From the NCBI RefSeq assembly GCF_019391655.1, contig NZ_JAHXPQ010000007.1, positions 186,001 through 250,000 on the forward strand: DNA of 64,000 nt, in the 5' to 3' direction. Below are positions 35,229 to 44,449 of the stretch, one piece after another. This DNA comes from Mucilaginibacter rivuli (GTDB lineage Bacteria > Bacteroidota > Bacteroidia > Sphingobacteriales > Sphingobacteriaceae). Position 1 is the stretch's first letter. Each line of letters starts with the position of its first letter. The notes below the pieces were generated by a model, which saw only the letters and a program-made list of their open reading frames with translations, had not been told where the DNA came from and made no database searches. A program made the position numbers and the translations under genes.

Positions 35229-36932
35229 TTAATCTATCTTATCCATCTCAGCCTTCACAAACTCAGCCAATTCTTTTACATAGCTTGCGCTGAAATCAAA
35301 TTTGATGCCTGCTGTTTCGTAAATTTCGGTGATGGTTTTGGTATAGCCTAATTTTAAAGCTGCTATGTACTGGTCCAAACCTTTTTCCGGGTTTTCTTTA
35401 TAGTTTTTCCAAACAGCTATAGCGCCTAATTGGGCCATTCCGTATTCAATATAGTAAAACGGCACTTCAAAAATATGCAGCTGTTTTTGCCACAGGTTTT
35501 GCTTGGCATCTTCCAGGCCGGCCCAATCAACAAAGCTGGCGCCAAAACGGTCGAATATCTGTGTCCAGGCTTCAGTACGTTGCTCGTTGGTATGGTCGGG
35601 GTTGGTATATATCCAGTGCTGGAATTGATCAACCACGGCTACCCATGGCAGGGTTTTCAATACATCAAAAAGCTGGTCGCGTTTGGCGCGTTTTAGTTCC
35701 GCCTCGTCTTTAAAATAAACATCCCAGTTATCCATCGATATCAGCTCCATCGACATCGATGCCAGTTCGGCAACCTCGCTCGGGCAATGTTTAAAATCGT
35801 TCAGTTCCAGGTCTGCCGTTAAAAAGGTATGTACTGCGTGGCCGCCTTCGTGCACCATCGTGGTGAGGTCGCGCAAGCCACCGGCCGAGTTCATAAATAT
35901 AAAAGGCGCACCTGTTTCGGCCAATGGATAGTTATAACCACCCGGTGCCTTGCCTTTGCGGCTCTCTACATCAAACAGTCCATTGTCTTTCATTATTTCC
36001 AAACGCTCACCCAAATAATGGCTGATGTTGGTAAAACACTGTATCGATTTTTCTATCAGCTCTTCGCCACTGCTAAATGGTTTTAATGCCGCTTTTCCTG
36101 TAATATCTACTTCAGTGTCCCATGGTTTTAAAGCCTCAAGATTCAACGCTGCTTTACGTTTTTCGGCCTGCGCTTTCAGTATCGGAACAATCTCTTTTTC
36201 TATCGCTTCATGAAAATTATAACAATCCTGTGATGTATAATCAAAGCGCCCCATGGCTTTGAACATATAATCGCGGAAATTTTCGAAGCCGGCATTCAGC
36301 GCCAGTTTATGGCGCAGGCCGCGCAGGTGATTAAATAACTCATTCAGCTTATCCCTGTCCTGCAAACGGCGGGTGGTTATTTTCTCCCAAACGCTTTGGC
36401 GCTTATCGCGATCCTGGTCCTTCAAAAATACCGAAGCCTGCTCTAAAGTAAACTCCTTATCATCAATATGCACCGACATGGCGCCGGTAGTCGATTGGTA
36501 TTTTTGTTGCTCCACCTGTATTTCGGTTTGTATCGGGATATTCTCCTCGCGGAAAAGCTCCAGCGCGTTCTTCACTCCACGCAGGTAAATAAAGAATTTT
36601 TTGCCATCCAGTTGCTCAGCAAACTCACTGGCTACAAACTTCTCATTTAGCTTGTTGCTGTAAGGGGCAATATTCGGTTCAATCTCGGTAGCGAAATACT
36701 GGAACTTTTGCAGCAGGTCTTCGCTTACCGTATCGCAGGTCATGCGGATGTATCGCCATGCAAAATCTTCTTCTAAAGCTGCCTCTAACTCGCTACGGTC
36801 CTGCAGCCATTTCTCCAGTTCTTCAACCGAATTTATTGCACGGTCGGTTAACTCTTTATAAAATGGCTCAAGGGTTTCCCACTTAATTTCAAGTTCGGCG
36901 GGTATATATTTTCTTTCTTTTTTATGGATCAT
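35229..36932 (-). CDS. M3 family oligoendopeptidase (PepF-like)
   Basis: A 567-residue cytosolic zinc endopeptidase that trims short peptides. The active site HEGGH lies near residue 358 in MVHEGGHAVHTFL, with the third ligand Glu in SEVAELASMSMELIS and the FYYIEYGMAQLGA motif near the end. The all-helical N-terminal lid domain has the usual length. The upstream gap to the next gene holds repeats; no exact TAnnTTTG was found. Confidence 0.9.
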   Translation of the reverse strand: MIHKKERKYIPAELEIKWETLEPFYKELTDRAINSVEELEKWLQDRSELEAALEEDFAWRYIRMTCDTVSEDLLQKFQYFATEIEPNIAPYSNKLNEKFVASEFAEQLDGKKFFIYLRGVKNALELFREENIPIQTEIQVEQQKYQSTTGAMSVHIDDKEFTLEQASVFLKDQDRDKRQSVWEKITTRRLQDRDKLNELFNHLRGLRHKLALNAGFENFRDYMFKAMGRFDYTSQDCYNFHEAIEKEIVPILKAQAEKRKAALNLEALKPWDTEVDITGKAALKPFSSGEELIEKSIQCFTNISHYLGERLEIMKDNGLFDVESRKGKAPGGYNYPLAETGAPFIFMNSAGGLRDLTTMVHEGGHAVHTFLTADLELNDFKHCPSEVAELASMSMELISMDNWDVYFKDEAELKRAKRDQLFDVLKTLPWVAVVDQFQHWIYTNPDHTNEQRTEAWTQIFDRFGASFVDWAGLEDAKQNLWQKQLHIFEVPFYYIEYGMAQLGAIAVWKNYKENPEKGLDQYIAALKLGYTKTITEIYETAGIKFDFSASYVKELAEFVKAEMDKID

Positions 36933-36959
36933 CGTATGAATATGCTGATGGGCAAATAT

Positions 36960-37083
36960 GGGTATTATTTGATTTCGAATTTCGGATTTTCGATTTCGAA
37001 TTTATAAATGAATATGGGTATTTATGGGTATTCTTTTATTTTTATTTAGGATTCAGATGTTCGATTTCGGATTTACTTTGCAT
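36960..37083. repeat. A/T-rich word repeat (GATTTCGAATTTCG)
   Basis: The stretch repeats GATTTCGAATTTCGG, TTTCGATTTCGAATTT and GTTCGATTTCGGATTT, then GAATATGGGTATTTATGGGTATT. It is the first half of the 372-base gene-free region 36933-37304. Confidence 0.55.
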
Positions 37084-37122
37084 AATCATTAAGCAGGTAA
37101 AAATAGGTATCTTCCAACTCTG

Positions 37123-37247
37123 TCATGGCGATCCGCCTCTTCGGCGGAATGGCCATCACTGAGGATATTCACGACATACATGGTTGCAGACCTGTCTCAG
37201 AGATTGCCACGTCGTTCCCGAAAAGGGAACTTCTCGCAATGACAAAT
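37123..37247. repeat. REP-like palindromic intergenic element
   Basis: Two head-to-head modules: TGTCATGGCGATCCGCC with an inner CCGCCTCTTCGGCGG hairpin on the left, and on the right GAGATTGCCACGTCGTTCCCGAAAAGGGAAC...CTCGCAATGACAAA, which read backwards begins TTGTCATTGCGAG. The motif GTCATTGCGAG...GGCAATCTC is a known dispersed intergenic repeat in Bacteroidota and other bacteria. It fills most of the second half of the gene-free region before 37305. Confidence 0.75.
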
Positions 37248-37304
37248 CTGTTGTAAACAGATAAAATAGGTATTCAGAAACCTTCCAACCTTTCAACAAA
37301 AAAA

Positions 37305-37538
37305 CTATTTAGGCAATTCCGCCAAAGTCTCCATCCTGCCATCATTACGCACCACATGCCATTTATTATCCGCGTTAAAATAAACCTCGTTGGTATGTTT
37401 ATCAAACAACATTACGCCCGATGCCTGGTTGATCACCTCGTAACGGCTTTCAGTTTGTTTTTGGTACATGGCAAACAGTACGGCAACCAGTGCCATGCCT
37501 ACCAGCAGGTACAATACTTTAAATACGTTGTTAGCCAT
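37305..37538 (-). CDS. Small single-span membrane protein
   Basis: A 77-residue protein with one hydrophobic helix (about residues 8-24, VLYLLVGMALVAVLFAM) and a soluble tail with GVMLFDKHTNEVYFNADN. No family recognised. It begins eight bases after the lon stop, so it is probably the second gene of the lon transcript. Confidence 0.65.
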   Translation of the reverse strand: MANNVFKVLYLLVGMALVAVLFAMYQKQTESRYEVINQASGVMLFDKHTNEVYFNADNKWHVVRNDGRMETLAELPK

Positions 37539-37546
37539 GTAATATG

Positions 37547-40021
37547 TTAATTTAAAATGGGTTTCGGGTCTTCTTTAACCGTAAGGACTATCGCGTCTTT
37601 CACTTTGTTCTTCAGCAGGGCAAGGTCTATCACTTCGCGCATGCTGGTAACATAATGGAAGGTCATATCCTTAATGTAATCGCCTTTTATCTCGTTAATA
37701 TCCTTTTGATTGGATTTGCAAAGTATAATCTCTTTAATATTAGCGCGTTTTGCTGCCAGTATCTTTTCTTTGATACCGCCCACAGGCAATACTTTGCCAC
37801 GCAGGGTAATCTCGCCTGTCATCGCTAAATGGCTCTTTACCCGGCGTTGTGTAAATGCAGAGGTAAGGGCAGTTAACATGGTTATGCCTGCCGATGGGCC
37901 ATCCTTAGGTGTAGCGCCCGCAGGCACGTGGATATGTATATCCCATTGGTCGAACAGTTTCTGATCGATATCAAACAATGAAGCATGCGCGCGCAGGTAG
38001 GCGAGGGCTATCGTTGCCGATTCCTTCATTACATCGCCCAGGCTGCCTGTCAGGGTCAACCTTCCTTTACCGGGGCTTAAGCTCGCTTCAATAAATAAGA
38101 TATCGCCGCCAACCTGTGTCCAGGCAAGCCCTGTAACCACACCGGCAACCTCGTTATTTTCGTAAAGGTCCTTATCAAAAATAGGGGCGCCCAAAATACG
38201 CTCTACATCATCCTTGGTTACGGCGGCGTTATATTCTTCTTCCATGGCAATGCTTTTTGCGATACCGCGGATCAACGATCCTACTTTCTTCTCTAATGAA
38301 CGCACACCCGATTCGCGGGTATAATCTTCTACCAATTTTTCGAGCACGTTATTTTTTAAGGTAACATCCTTCAATTTTAAGCCATGTGCCTCGCGTTGTT
38401 TTGGTACAAGGTGCTGTTTGGCTATCTCAATTTTCTCTTCAATGGTATAGCCGTTCACTTCTATGATTTCCATCCTATCCAGCAAAGCGGGCTGAATCGT
38501 GCTTAATGAGTTTGCTGTAGCGATAAACATCACGTTCGACAGGTCGAAATCCATCTCCACGTAATTATCATAAAAAGTACTGTTTTGCTCAGGGTCTAAA
38601 ACCTCCAGCAGGGCAGAAGATGGATCGCCACGGAAATCATTGCCTATCTTATCTATCTCATCCAAAATAAACACAGGGTTAGCTGCTCCCGCTTTTTTGA
38701 GCGATTGTATTACTCTGCCCGGCATAGCGCCAATATAGGTTTTACGATGTCCGCGTATTTCGGCTTCATCGCGTATCCCGCCAAGGCTCATGCGTACGTA
38801 CTTACGGCCCAAAGCTTTTGCTATTGATTTACCTAATGATGTTTTGCCAACTCCCGGGGGGCCAACTAAACACAGTATAGGGGCTTTCATATCGCGTTTA
38901 AGTTTCAATACGGCAAGGTATTCAACAATGCGTTGCTTTACCTTATCCAAACCAAAATGGTCCTTATCTAAAACCTTTTGGGCGCGTTTAAGGTCAAAGT
39001 TATCTTTGGTAAACTCGTTCCACGGCAAATCGAGTAATAACTCTAAGTAATTTATCTGTACCGAGTAATCCGCTGCCGCGGGATTGGTGCGGGCTGCTTT
39101 TTCCAGTTCCTTTTTAAAGTGGTCGCCAACTTCTTTGGCCCATTTCTTTTTGGATGCGCGCTGGCGCAGGTTATCTATCTCCAGGTCGGGCGATGTACCG
39201 CCCAATTCTTCCTGTATGGTTTTTAGTTGCTGATTTAAAAAATAATCGCGTTGCTGTTTGTCAAGGTCAACACGTACTTTGCTTTGTATCTGGTTTTTCA
39301 GTTCCAGCATCTGCAGCTCAACGGTAAGGTGTTCCAAAACAACTTTGGCACGGTCGCGCACATTGTTAATTTCAAGCAATTCCTGTTTTGCCAGCATATC
39401 GGCATTCATATTTGATGATATGAAATTGATAAGGAAAGCAGTACTTTCAATATTTTTGATGGCTATGCCTGCCTCGCTCGGTAAATTCGGCGAAAGCTGT
39501 ATAATGTTCATCGACATATCTTTTATCGATGATATTAAGGCCTTAAACTCTTTATCTTCTTTACCTTTAATTTCAATAAAGGGCTGTATGGTAGCTTTTA
39601 TGTAAGGTTCGCTTTGTACCTCATCTTTTAGCATAAAGCGTTTTTTACCCTGTATAATAACGGTGGTATTACCATCGGGCATTTGCAGCATTTTTACGAT
39701 GAGCGCAATGGTACCTACATGGTTCAATTGCTCAAAAGTAGGGTCTTCAATACCCACATCCTGTTGCGATACTACCCCGATCATGCGGTTACCTTTATTG
39801 GCATCGCGTATCAGTTTGATAGATTTATCGCGGCCAACAGTAATAGGGATAACAACTCCCGGAAATAACACTGTATTACGTAGTGGTAATATTGGCAGTA
39901 TTTCGGGCAGCTCTTCGTTGTTCATTTCCTCCTCATCCTCTGATGACATGAGGGGGAAAAACTCTGAATCTTCGTTTATAATGGGTAGCGCGCTTCTAAA
40001 ATCAAATGGATCAAAACTCAT
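37547..40021 (-). CDS. lon: ATP-dependent protease La
   Basis: An 824-residue Lon protease that degrades misfolded and regulatory proteins. The N-terminal substrate domain starts at ILPILPLRNTVLFPGV; the AAA+ core has Walker A GPPGVGKTS (about residue 390) and FILDEIDKIG; the protease domain has the Ser in PKDGPSAGI (about residue 711) and the Lys some 43 residues on near GGIKEKILAAKR. The ATG at 40021 is chosen over an adjacent TTG. A perfect palindrome lies about 43 bases upstream at 40064-40082. Confidence 0.95.
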   Translation of the reverse strand: MSFDPFDFRSALPIINEDSEFFPLMSSEDEEEMNNEELPEILPILPLRNTVLFPGVVIPITVGRDKSIKLIRDANKGNRMIGVVSQQDVGIEDPTFEQLNHVGTIALIVKMLQMPDGNTTVIIQGKKRFMLKDEVQSEPYIKATIQPFIEIKGKEDKEFKALISSIKDMSMNIIQLSPNLPSEAGIAIKNIESTAFLINFISSNMNADMLAKQELLEINNVRDRAKVVLEHLTVELQMLELKNQIQSKVRVDLDKQQRDYFLNQQLKTIQEELGGTSPDLEIDNLRQRASKKKWAKEVGDHFKKELEKAARTNPAAADYSVQINYLELLLDLPWNEFTKDNFDLKRAQKVLDKDHFGLDKVKQRIVEYLAVLKLKRDMKAPILCLVGPPGVGKTSLGKSIAKALGRKYVRMSLGGIRDEAEIRGHRKTYIGAMPGRVIQSLKKAGAANPVFILDEIDKIGNDFRGDPSSALLEVLDPEQNSTFYDNYVEMDFDLSNVMFIATANSLSTIQPALLDRMEIIEVNGYTIEEKIEIAKQHLVPKQREAHGLKLKDVTLKNNVLEKLVEDYTRESGVRSLEKKVGSLIRGIAKSIAMEEEYNAAVTKDDVERILGAPIFDKDLYENNEVAGVVTGLAWTQVGGDILFIEASLSPGKGRLTLTGSLGDVMKESATIALAYLRAHASLFDIDQKLFDQWDIHIHVPAGATPKDGPSAGITMLTALTSAFTQRRVKSHLAMTGEITLRGKVLPVGGIKEKILAAKRANIKEIILCKSNQKDINEIKGDYIKDMTFHYVTSMREVIDLALLKNKVKDAIVLTVKEDPKPILN

Positions 40022-40063
40022 CAAATATCCTTCTATGTATGTGTAATAACGTCAAGTTGTCAG

Positions 40064-40082
40064 CCTGTTATATGTTAACAGG
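40064..40082. promoter_or_regulatory. Inverted repeat upstream of lon
   Basis: CCTGTTA and TAACAGG form a seven-base perfect palindrome with a five-base centre. It stands 43 bases before the lon ATG in the 319-base region between lon and the TPR gene and could be an operator. It is not the CIRCE heat-shock element. The rest of that region is A/T-rich and holds one TAAATTTG (40164-40171) too far from the TPR gene to assign. Confidence 0.4.
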
Positions 40083-40367
40083 TTAAAATGGGTGGTTTTT
40101 AGTGTATTTACCGCCGGGGTACTTATATTTCAAGAGCTATGCCAAGCTTCATTTAAAGTTAATTAAATTTGATATTTATATTTAATTACTCATTTTAGTT
40201 ATTTACCAGGGATGTAGAAACATTGGTTTAACTATTGAAAACAAGTTTAATGTTATTGATGTTGTATAAACAGATAACATTTGTAAAAATTTAATAAAAC
40301 TGGCATAATAATTTCTTTACAAAAGAGTTATAGTATATGTTAATTGAACACCAGATCTAAGGTACTG

Positions 40368-40991
40368 ATGAAACTTTCATTTATTTTCCCCCTCTTGCTG
40401 GTATCTTCTATCGGGAGCTCTCAGGCTCAAAGTTCATATCTTAAACTGGGCCAGCAATCTTTACTTCAGGGCGATTTTAAAGCGGCTGTTAACCAGCTTG
40501 AAAAAGCTTGTATTGTTGATTCTACCAACTCCAGCGCGCTTTGGATGCTGGGTTATTCATACTTCCATAACGAAAATTATAAAAGGTCGATATCTACCTA
40601 CACCAAATTAATTGAGTTAAAACCTGCCGACTGCTCTGCATATTATTACCGCGCTTTAGCCAGAAGCTATTTAGCACGGGATATACAAACATCTGATAAA
40701 GAACGTGATAAAAGCCTGTTAGGCGCCATTGCTGATTTGACGAAAGCGATAACTTTGGAACCAACAGACACAAAATTTTATCAGAACCGTGGAATATTTT
40801 ACCGGGAATACGGGGTTTTCAAACTGCAAAAAACTACTAAGTTTTACGATAAGGCCCGTGGAACAGAATCGTTGAAGGCATCCATTACCGATCTGGATAA
40901 GATACTTGCCGATCACCCCGAGCGAAAGGATATTTCTGTACAGCTCGATCAGTCAAAACAACTATTGGCTACAGCTATGCTAAGGCCTTAG
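40368..40991 (+). CDS. Secreted TPR repeat protein
   Basis: A 207-residue protein with a signal peptide (MKLSFIFPLLLVSSIGSSQAQ). TPR helices are seen in YLKLGQQSLLQGDFKAAVNQLEKA, ALWMLGYSYFHNENYKRSISTYTKLIEL and the following ADLTKAITLEP repeats (in outline). It likely binds partner proteins in the periplasm. The ATG at 40368 gives the clean signal peptide, so I prefer it to a TTG eight codons earlier. Its stop overlaps the stop of the convergent lipoprotein gene by four bases. Confidence 0.78.
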   Translation: MKLSFIFPLLLVSSIGSSQAQSSYLKLGQQSLLQGDFKAAVNQLEKACIVDSTNSSALWMLGYSYFHNENYKRSISTYTKLIELKPADCSAYYYRALARSYLARDIQTSDKERDKSLLGAIADLTKAITLEPTDTKFYQNRGIFYREYGVFKLQKTTKFYDKARGTESLKASITDLDKILADHPERKDISVQLDQSKQLLATAMLRP

Positions 40992-41536
40992 TTAAATTTC
41001 CCTGTTATTTTATAATCGTTATTACCCAATAACCTTACTTTTTGGTTTTTCTCTATCACGTAAATACTATCAGGAACATAAACTAATTGCTCTTTGGTTT
41101 TATACAGCATGTTTGATGTAAAATTACTGATCTCGATCTTTTCAACTTTAGTATTATTCCGTGGTTCAAAAAAGATCTCTATCCTGCGTGTATGCAGTGT
41201 TGTATCCAATGCAATGTAACTTATCGCATACGCGTGCTCTGCTTTTTGGATATAGCTATCCTTCCATGCAGCCTTATTAACATCCGATTCTATAAACGAA
41301 TTTAGCTCTTGCTGCCAGTGTTTTATGGTTACGTTTTTAGTTTCCTGCTGGCCGTTATAACTTACCGTTTTATTAATGTGCTGATATTGCCGGGTAAGGC
41401 GTGCGGCTTCATTGTTAAAATATTTCTTCAGGTCAAAATATTTTAGTTTGCCGTTGTCATCTTTCACCTCCGGCTTGCAGCTTGCAGCCATTAATAAAAT
41501 AATAACAACGGCGGGCCTTAGTTTATACCAAAACAT
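40988..41536 (-). CDS. Lipoprotein of unknown function
   Basis: A 182-residue lipoprotein (lipobox MAASC near residue 20). The rest is mixed helix and strand (KYFNNEAARLTRQYQHINKTVSYNGQQ in outline) with no family I recognise. Its ATG lies inside the end of gpmI, a 14-base overlap, which suggests coupled translation; its stop overlaps that of the TPR gene (TTAG). Confidence 0.72.
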   Translation of the reverse strand: MFWYKLRPAVVIILLMAASCKPEVKDDNGKLKYFDLKKYFNNEAARLTRQYQHINKTVSYNGQQETKNVTIKHWQQELNSFIESDVNKAAWKDSYIQKAEHAYAISYIALDTTLHTRRIEIFFEPRNNTKVEKIEISNFTSNMLYKTKEQLVYVPDSIYVIEKNQKVRLLGNNDYKITGKFN

Positions 41537-43049
41537 TATCGCTCATTTGTGATGGGATAGGTACGCCAATTATTTTTAATATGGTTGGTGCTATATCGCC
41601 CAGTTTACCGTCTTTAATTTCCTTATAATCTTTATCTATCAAAATACAAGGTACCAGGTTGGTGGTATGTGCTGTATTTGGCGATCCGTCATCGTTTATC
41701 ATAAATTCGGCATTACCATGGTCGGCAATGATGATGAATGAGTATCCGTTGGCAATACCTGCTTCAACAACCGCTTGTGTACATTGGTCAACCGTTTCGG
41801 CCGCCTTAACAACCGCGGCAAAATCGCCGGTATGGCCCACCATATCGGTATTGGCAAAGTTAAGTATCACCACATCAGGCCAGCCCGATTGTAACTCCGG
41901 GATGATCGCGTCGCGGATACCTTCGGCGCTCATTTCGGGCTGCAGGTCATAAGTAGCCACCTTGGGCGATGGGATCAAAATACGCTTTTCGTTTTCAAAT
42001 TCTTTTTCGCGGCCACCCGAAAAGAAGAAGGTAACGTGCGGATATTTTTCTGTTTCGGCAATTCTTACCTGGTTTTTACCCGCGTTCTGCAAGGTTTCGC
42101 CTAAGGTAAACGACAGATCATCTTTGGTAAATACAGCTTGAACGTTTTTAAATGTTTCGTCGTAGGTTGTCATCGTGATGTAGTGCAGATCAAGCGGGTG
42201 CATATTTTGCTCCGGGAAAGCTTTCTGCGTAAGCGCCACAGTAATTTCGCGGCCCCTGTCCGTACGGAAATTAAAGCAAAGCACTACATCGCCGGGTTTA
42301 ATTACGGTTATGGGCTGGTCATTATCATCAGTTTTAACTATAGGCAAAATAAACTCATCACTAACGCCTTCGGCATATGAGTCTGTTATTGCTTTTTGAA
42401 TGTTATGGGTATGGTGGCCTTCGCCGTTAACCATTACATCATAAGCTTTTTTAACACGCTCCCAACGGTTATCCCTGTCCATAGCATAGTAACGCCCAAT
42501 AGCCGATGCTACTTTTACATTACTGCCGCTAATGTGGTTCTCTAAATCGGTAATGTATTTAATGCCGCCATTCGGGTCGGTGTCACGCCCATCTAAAAAG
42601 GCATGGATAAAAACGTTTGGTAACTCAAAACGGCCCACAACATCGCATAGGCCTTTTAAATGCTTGATATGCGAGTGTACGCCACCATCGGATACTAAAC
42701 CGATAAAGTGTACATCTTTATTATTCTGTTTAGCATAGTCGAACGCGTTTTTGATAACCGGGTTGGTGTCAAATTCGTGGTCGTCAACCGCTTTGTGGAT
42801 ACGGCCCAACTCCTGGTAAACTACGCGGCCCGCCCCAAGGTTCATGTGGCCAACTTCGCTGTTGCCCATTTGCCCGGCAGGCAAACCTACCGATATGCCC
42901 GATGCCTGCAATTTTGAATGCGGGTATTTTTCGAGTATCGAATCAAAAAAAGGAGTATTTGCTGCTAATATTGCATTTGATCTGTCGTTACGGCCATAAC
43001 CCCATCCATCAAGGATAAGTAAGGCTACTTTTTTATTTGTTTTTTCCAC
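41523..43049 (-). CDS. gpmI: 2,3-bisphosphoglycerate-independent phosphoglycerate mutase
   Basis: A 508-residue Mn2+-dependent enzyme of glycolysis and gluconeogenesis. LILDGWGYG starts the metal site, the phosphorylated serine is S64 in GNSEVGHMNLGAGR, HSHIKHL and GRDTDPNGG mark the mutase domain, and ADHGNAE near the end gives more metal ligands. The start codon is GTG at 43049, four bases after a TATATTTG -7 element, so the mRNA should be nearly leaderless. Confidence 0.94.
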   Translation of the reverse strand: MEKTNKKVALLILDGWGYGRNDRSNAILAANTPFFDSILEKYPHSKLQASGISVGLPAGQMGNSEVGHMNLGAGRVVYQELGRIHKAVDDHEFDTNPVIKNAFDYAKQNNKDVHFIGLVSDGGVHSHIKHLKGLCDVVGRFELPNVFIHAFLDGRDTDPNGGIKYITDLENHISGSNVKVASAIGRYYAMDRDNRWERVKKAYDVMVNGEGHHTHNIQKAITDSYAEGVSDEFILPIVKTDDNDQPITVIKPGDVVLCFNFRTDRGREITVALTQKAFPEQNMHPLDLHYITMTTYDETFKNVQAVFTKDDLSFTLGETLQNAGKNQVRIAETEKYPHVTFFFSGGREKEFENEKRILIPSPKVATYDLQPEMSAEGIRDAIIPELQSGWPDVVILNFANTDMVGHTGDFAAVVKAAETVDQCTQAVVEAGIANGYSFIIIADHGNAEFMINDDGSPNTAHTTNLVPCILIDKDYKEIKDGKLGDIAPTILKIIGVPIPSQMSDNVLV

Positions 43050-43053
43050 GCTG

Positions 43054-43061
43054 CAAATATA
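43054..43061 (-). promoter_or_regulatory. -7 element (TATATTTG) directly before gpmI
   Basis: An exact TAnnTTTG match on the minus strand, four bases before the GTG start codon. Confidence 0.55.
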
Positions 43062-43118
43062 ATTTGATATGCGTAACTTTTAGTATATTTATTACGTAAC
43101 ATCAAACAAACCTGTGCT

Positions 43119-43511
43119 ATGAAAATGCTGTATCTTTCGTTTTTACTGTCGTTGGCTGTATTGCAGCCACGTACCGACGATCCTGTTGAGCGCACCATAG
43201 CTTTTTTAAAGCAGGGCAACGTTGCTGAGCTTTGTAAAACACTGGCCCCCAGTATCGATCTCGCCATAGCCGATAATCAGGATACTTATCCCAAAGAAAA
43301 GGCGCAGGTAATGCTGAATGCTTTTTTTGCCAAAAATCAGCCTGTAAGTGCTAAGGTGGTACACAGGTTAAACTCCAATCCCGATCTGCTTTATGCCGTC
43401 ATTATTCTTACTACAAAAGGCGGAAACTATCGGGTGTCTTTTTCTGTTAAAAATAACAAAGGTGTATTTCAACTCACCGAGTTAGGTATCAGCGAAGAAA
43501 AAGCCAATTAG
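43119..43511 (+). CDS. DUF4783 family secreted protein
   Basis: A 130-residue protein with an N-terminal hydrophobic signal (LYLSFLLSLAVL). The pattern VERTIAFLKQGNVAELCKTLAPSIDLAI followed by KEKAQVMLNAFFAKNQP and a beta-rich end fits DUF4783, an NTF2-like fold that lies next to nadC in many Bacteroidota, as it does here 46 bases upstream. Function unknown. Confidence 0.82.
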   Translation: MKMLYLSFLLSLAVLQPRTDDPVERTIAFLKQGNVAELCKTLAPSIDLAIADNQDTYPKEKAQVMLNAFFAKNQPVSAKVVHRLNSNPDLLYAVIILTTKGGNYRVSFSVKNNKGVFQLTELGISEEKAN

Positions 43512-43557
43512 CTTTAAAAGTATTTTTTTACTTTTGGAGTCTCTTAAAAACTGAATT

Positions 43558-44406
43558 TTGGATAAAAATATCATCCGCGAACTCCTTAAAGTTTACCTTG
43601 CCGAAGATGTTGGCGATGGCGACCATACCTCATTATCAACCATCCCGCAAGGCACACAAGGAAAAGCCAAATTACTGGTAAAAGAAAACGGCATACTGGC
43701 CGGTGTTGACCTGGCTATAGAAATATTCGGCCTGATAGATAGCCAACTTGCTGTTGAAGTGCTAATGCACGATGGCGACAGTATGGTGATTGGCGATATC
43801 GCGCTGAATGTAAGCGGCAGTGTACACAGTATTTTAAAGGCTGAGCGCTTAGTGCTTAACTGTGTACAACGCATGAGCGCCATAGCGACACAAACGCAAA
43901 AAATTGTTGCCTTATTGGAGGGGACAAATACTAAAGTGCTTGATACCCGTAAAACCACACCTGGTTTTCGCTTTTTTGAAAAATGGGCAGTAAAAATAGG
44001 CGGTGGTGTTAACCATCGTTTTGGTTTGTACGATATGATTTTGATTAAAGATAACCATGTTGATTACTCAGGTGGGATAGCTAACGCGATAAATAATGCC
44101 AAAAACTACCTCCAACAAAACAACAAACAACTGGATATTGAAATAGAGGTACGTAACTTTACCGAATTGGAACAAGCCATGCAGGCAGGCGGCGTGCAAC
44201 GGATAATGCTTGATAATTTTACAACCGATAACCTTAAAAAGGCGGTTGAAATAATAGGTGGTAAGTTTATTACTGAAGCATCGGGCGGTATCACTATCGA
44301 AAATGTGCGTAGCTATGCCGAGTGTGGTGTTGATTATATTTCAATAGGCGCTTTAACACATTCAGTAAAAAGTTTAGATTTAAGCCTTAAAGCCTTTAAT
44401 GATTAA
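43558..44406 (+). CDS. nadC: Nicotinate-nucleotide pyrophosphorylase (carboxylating)
   Basis: Makes nicotinate mononucleotide from quinolinate and PRPP in NAD synthesis. The 282-residue enzyme shows LAEDVGDGDHTS, NCVQRMSAIATQT, TRKTTPGFRFFEKWAVKIGGGVNHR (outline) and IEIEVRNFTELEQA with EASGGIT near the end. The start codon is TTG at 43558; no ATG fits the conserved N-terminus. Confidence 0.94.
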   Translation: MDKNIIRELLKVYLAEDVGDGDHTSLSTIPQGTQGKAKLLVKENGILAGVDLAIEIFGLIDSQLAVEVLMHDGDSMVIGDIALNVSGSVHSILKAERLVLNCVQRMSAIATQTQKIVALLEGTNTKVLDTRKTTPGFRFFEKWAVKIGGGVNHRFGLYDMILIKDNHVDYSGGIANAINNAKNYLQQNNKQLDIEIEVRNFTELEQAMQAGGVQRIMLDNFTTDNLKKAVEIIGGKFITEASGGITIENVRSYAECGVDYISIGALTHSVKSLDLSLKAFND

Positions 44407-44449
44407 ATATTATGGTGATTACGATAGCATTTAGTATTATTGTACTGAG

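Noticed and set aside
40022..40029. TAnnTTTG-like element touching the lon start (GATATTTG)
   Set aside because: The first base is G instead of T and the element would run into the start codon, leaving no room for a transcription start before it.
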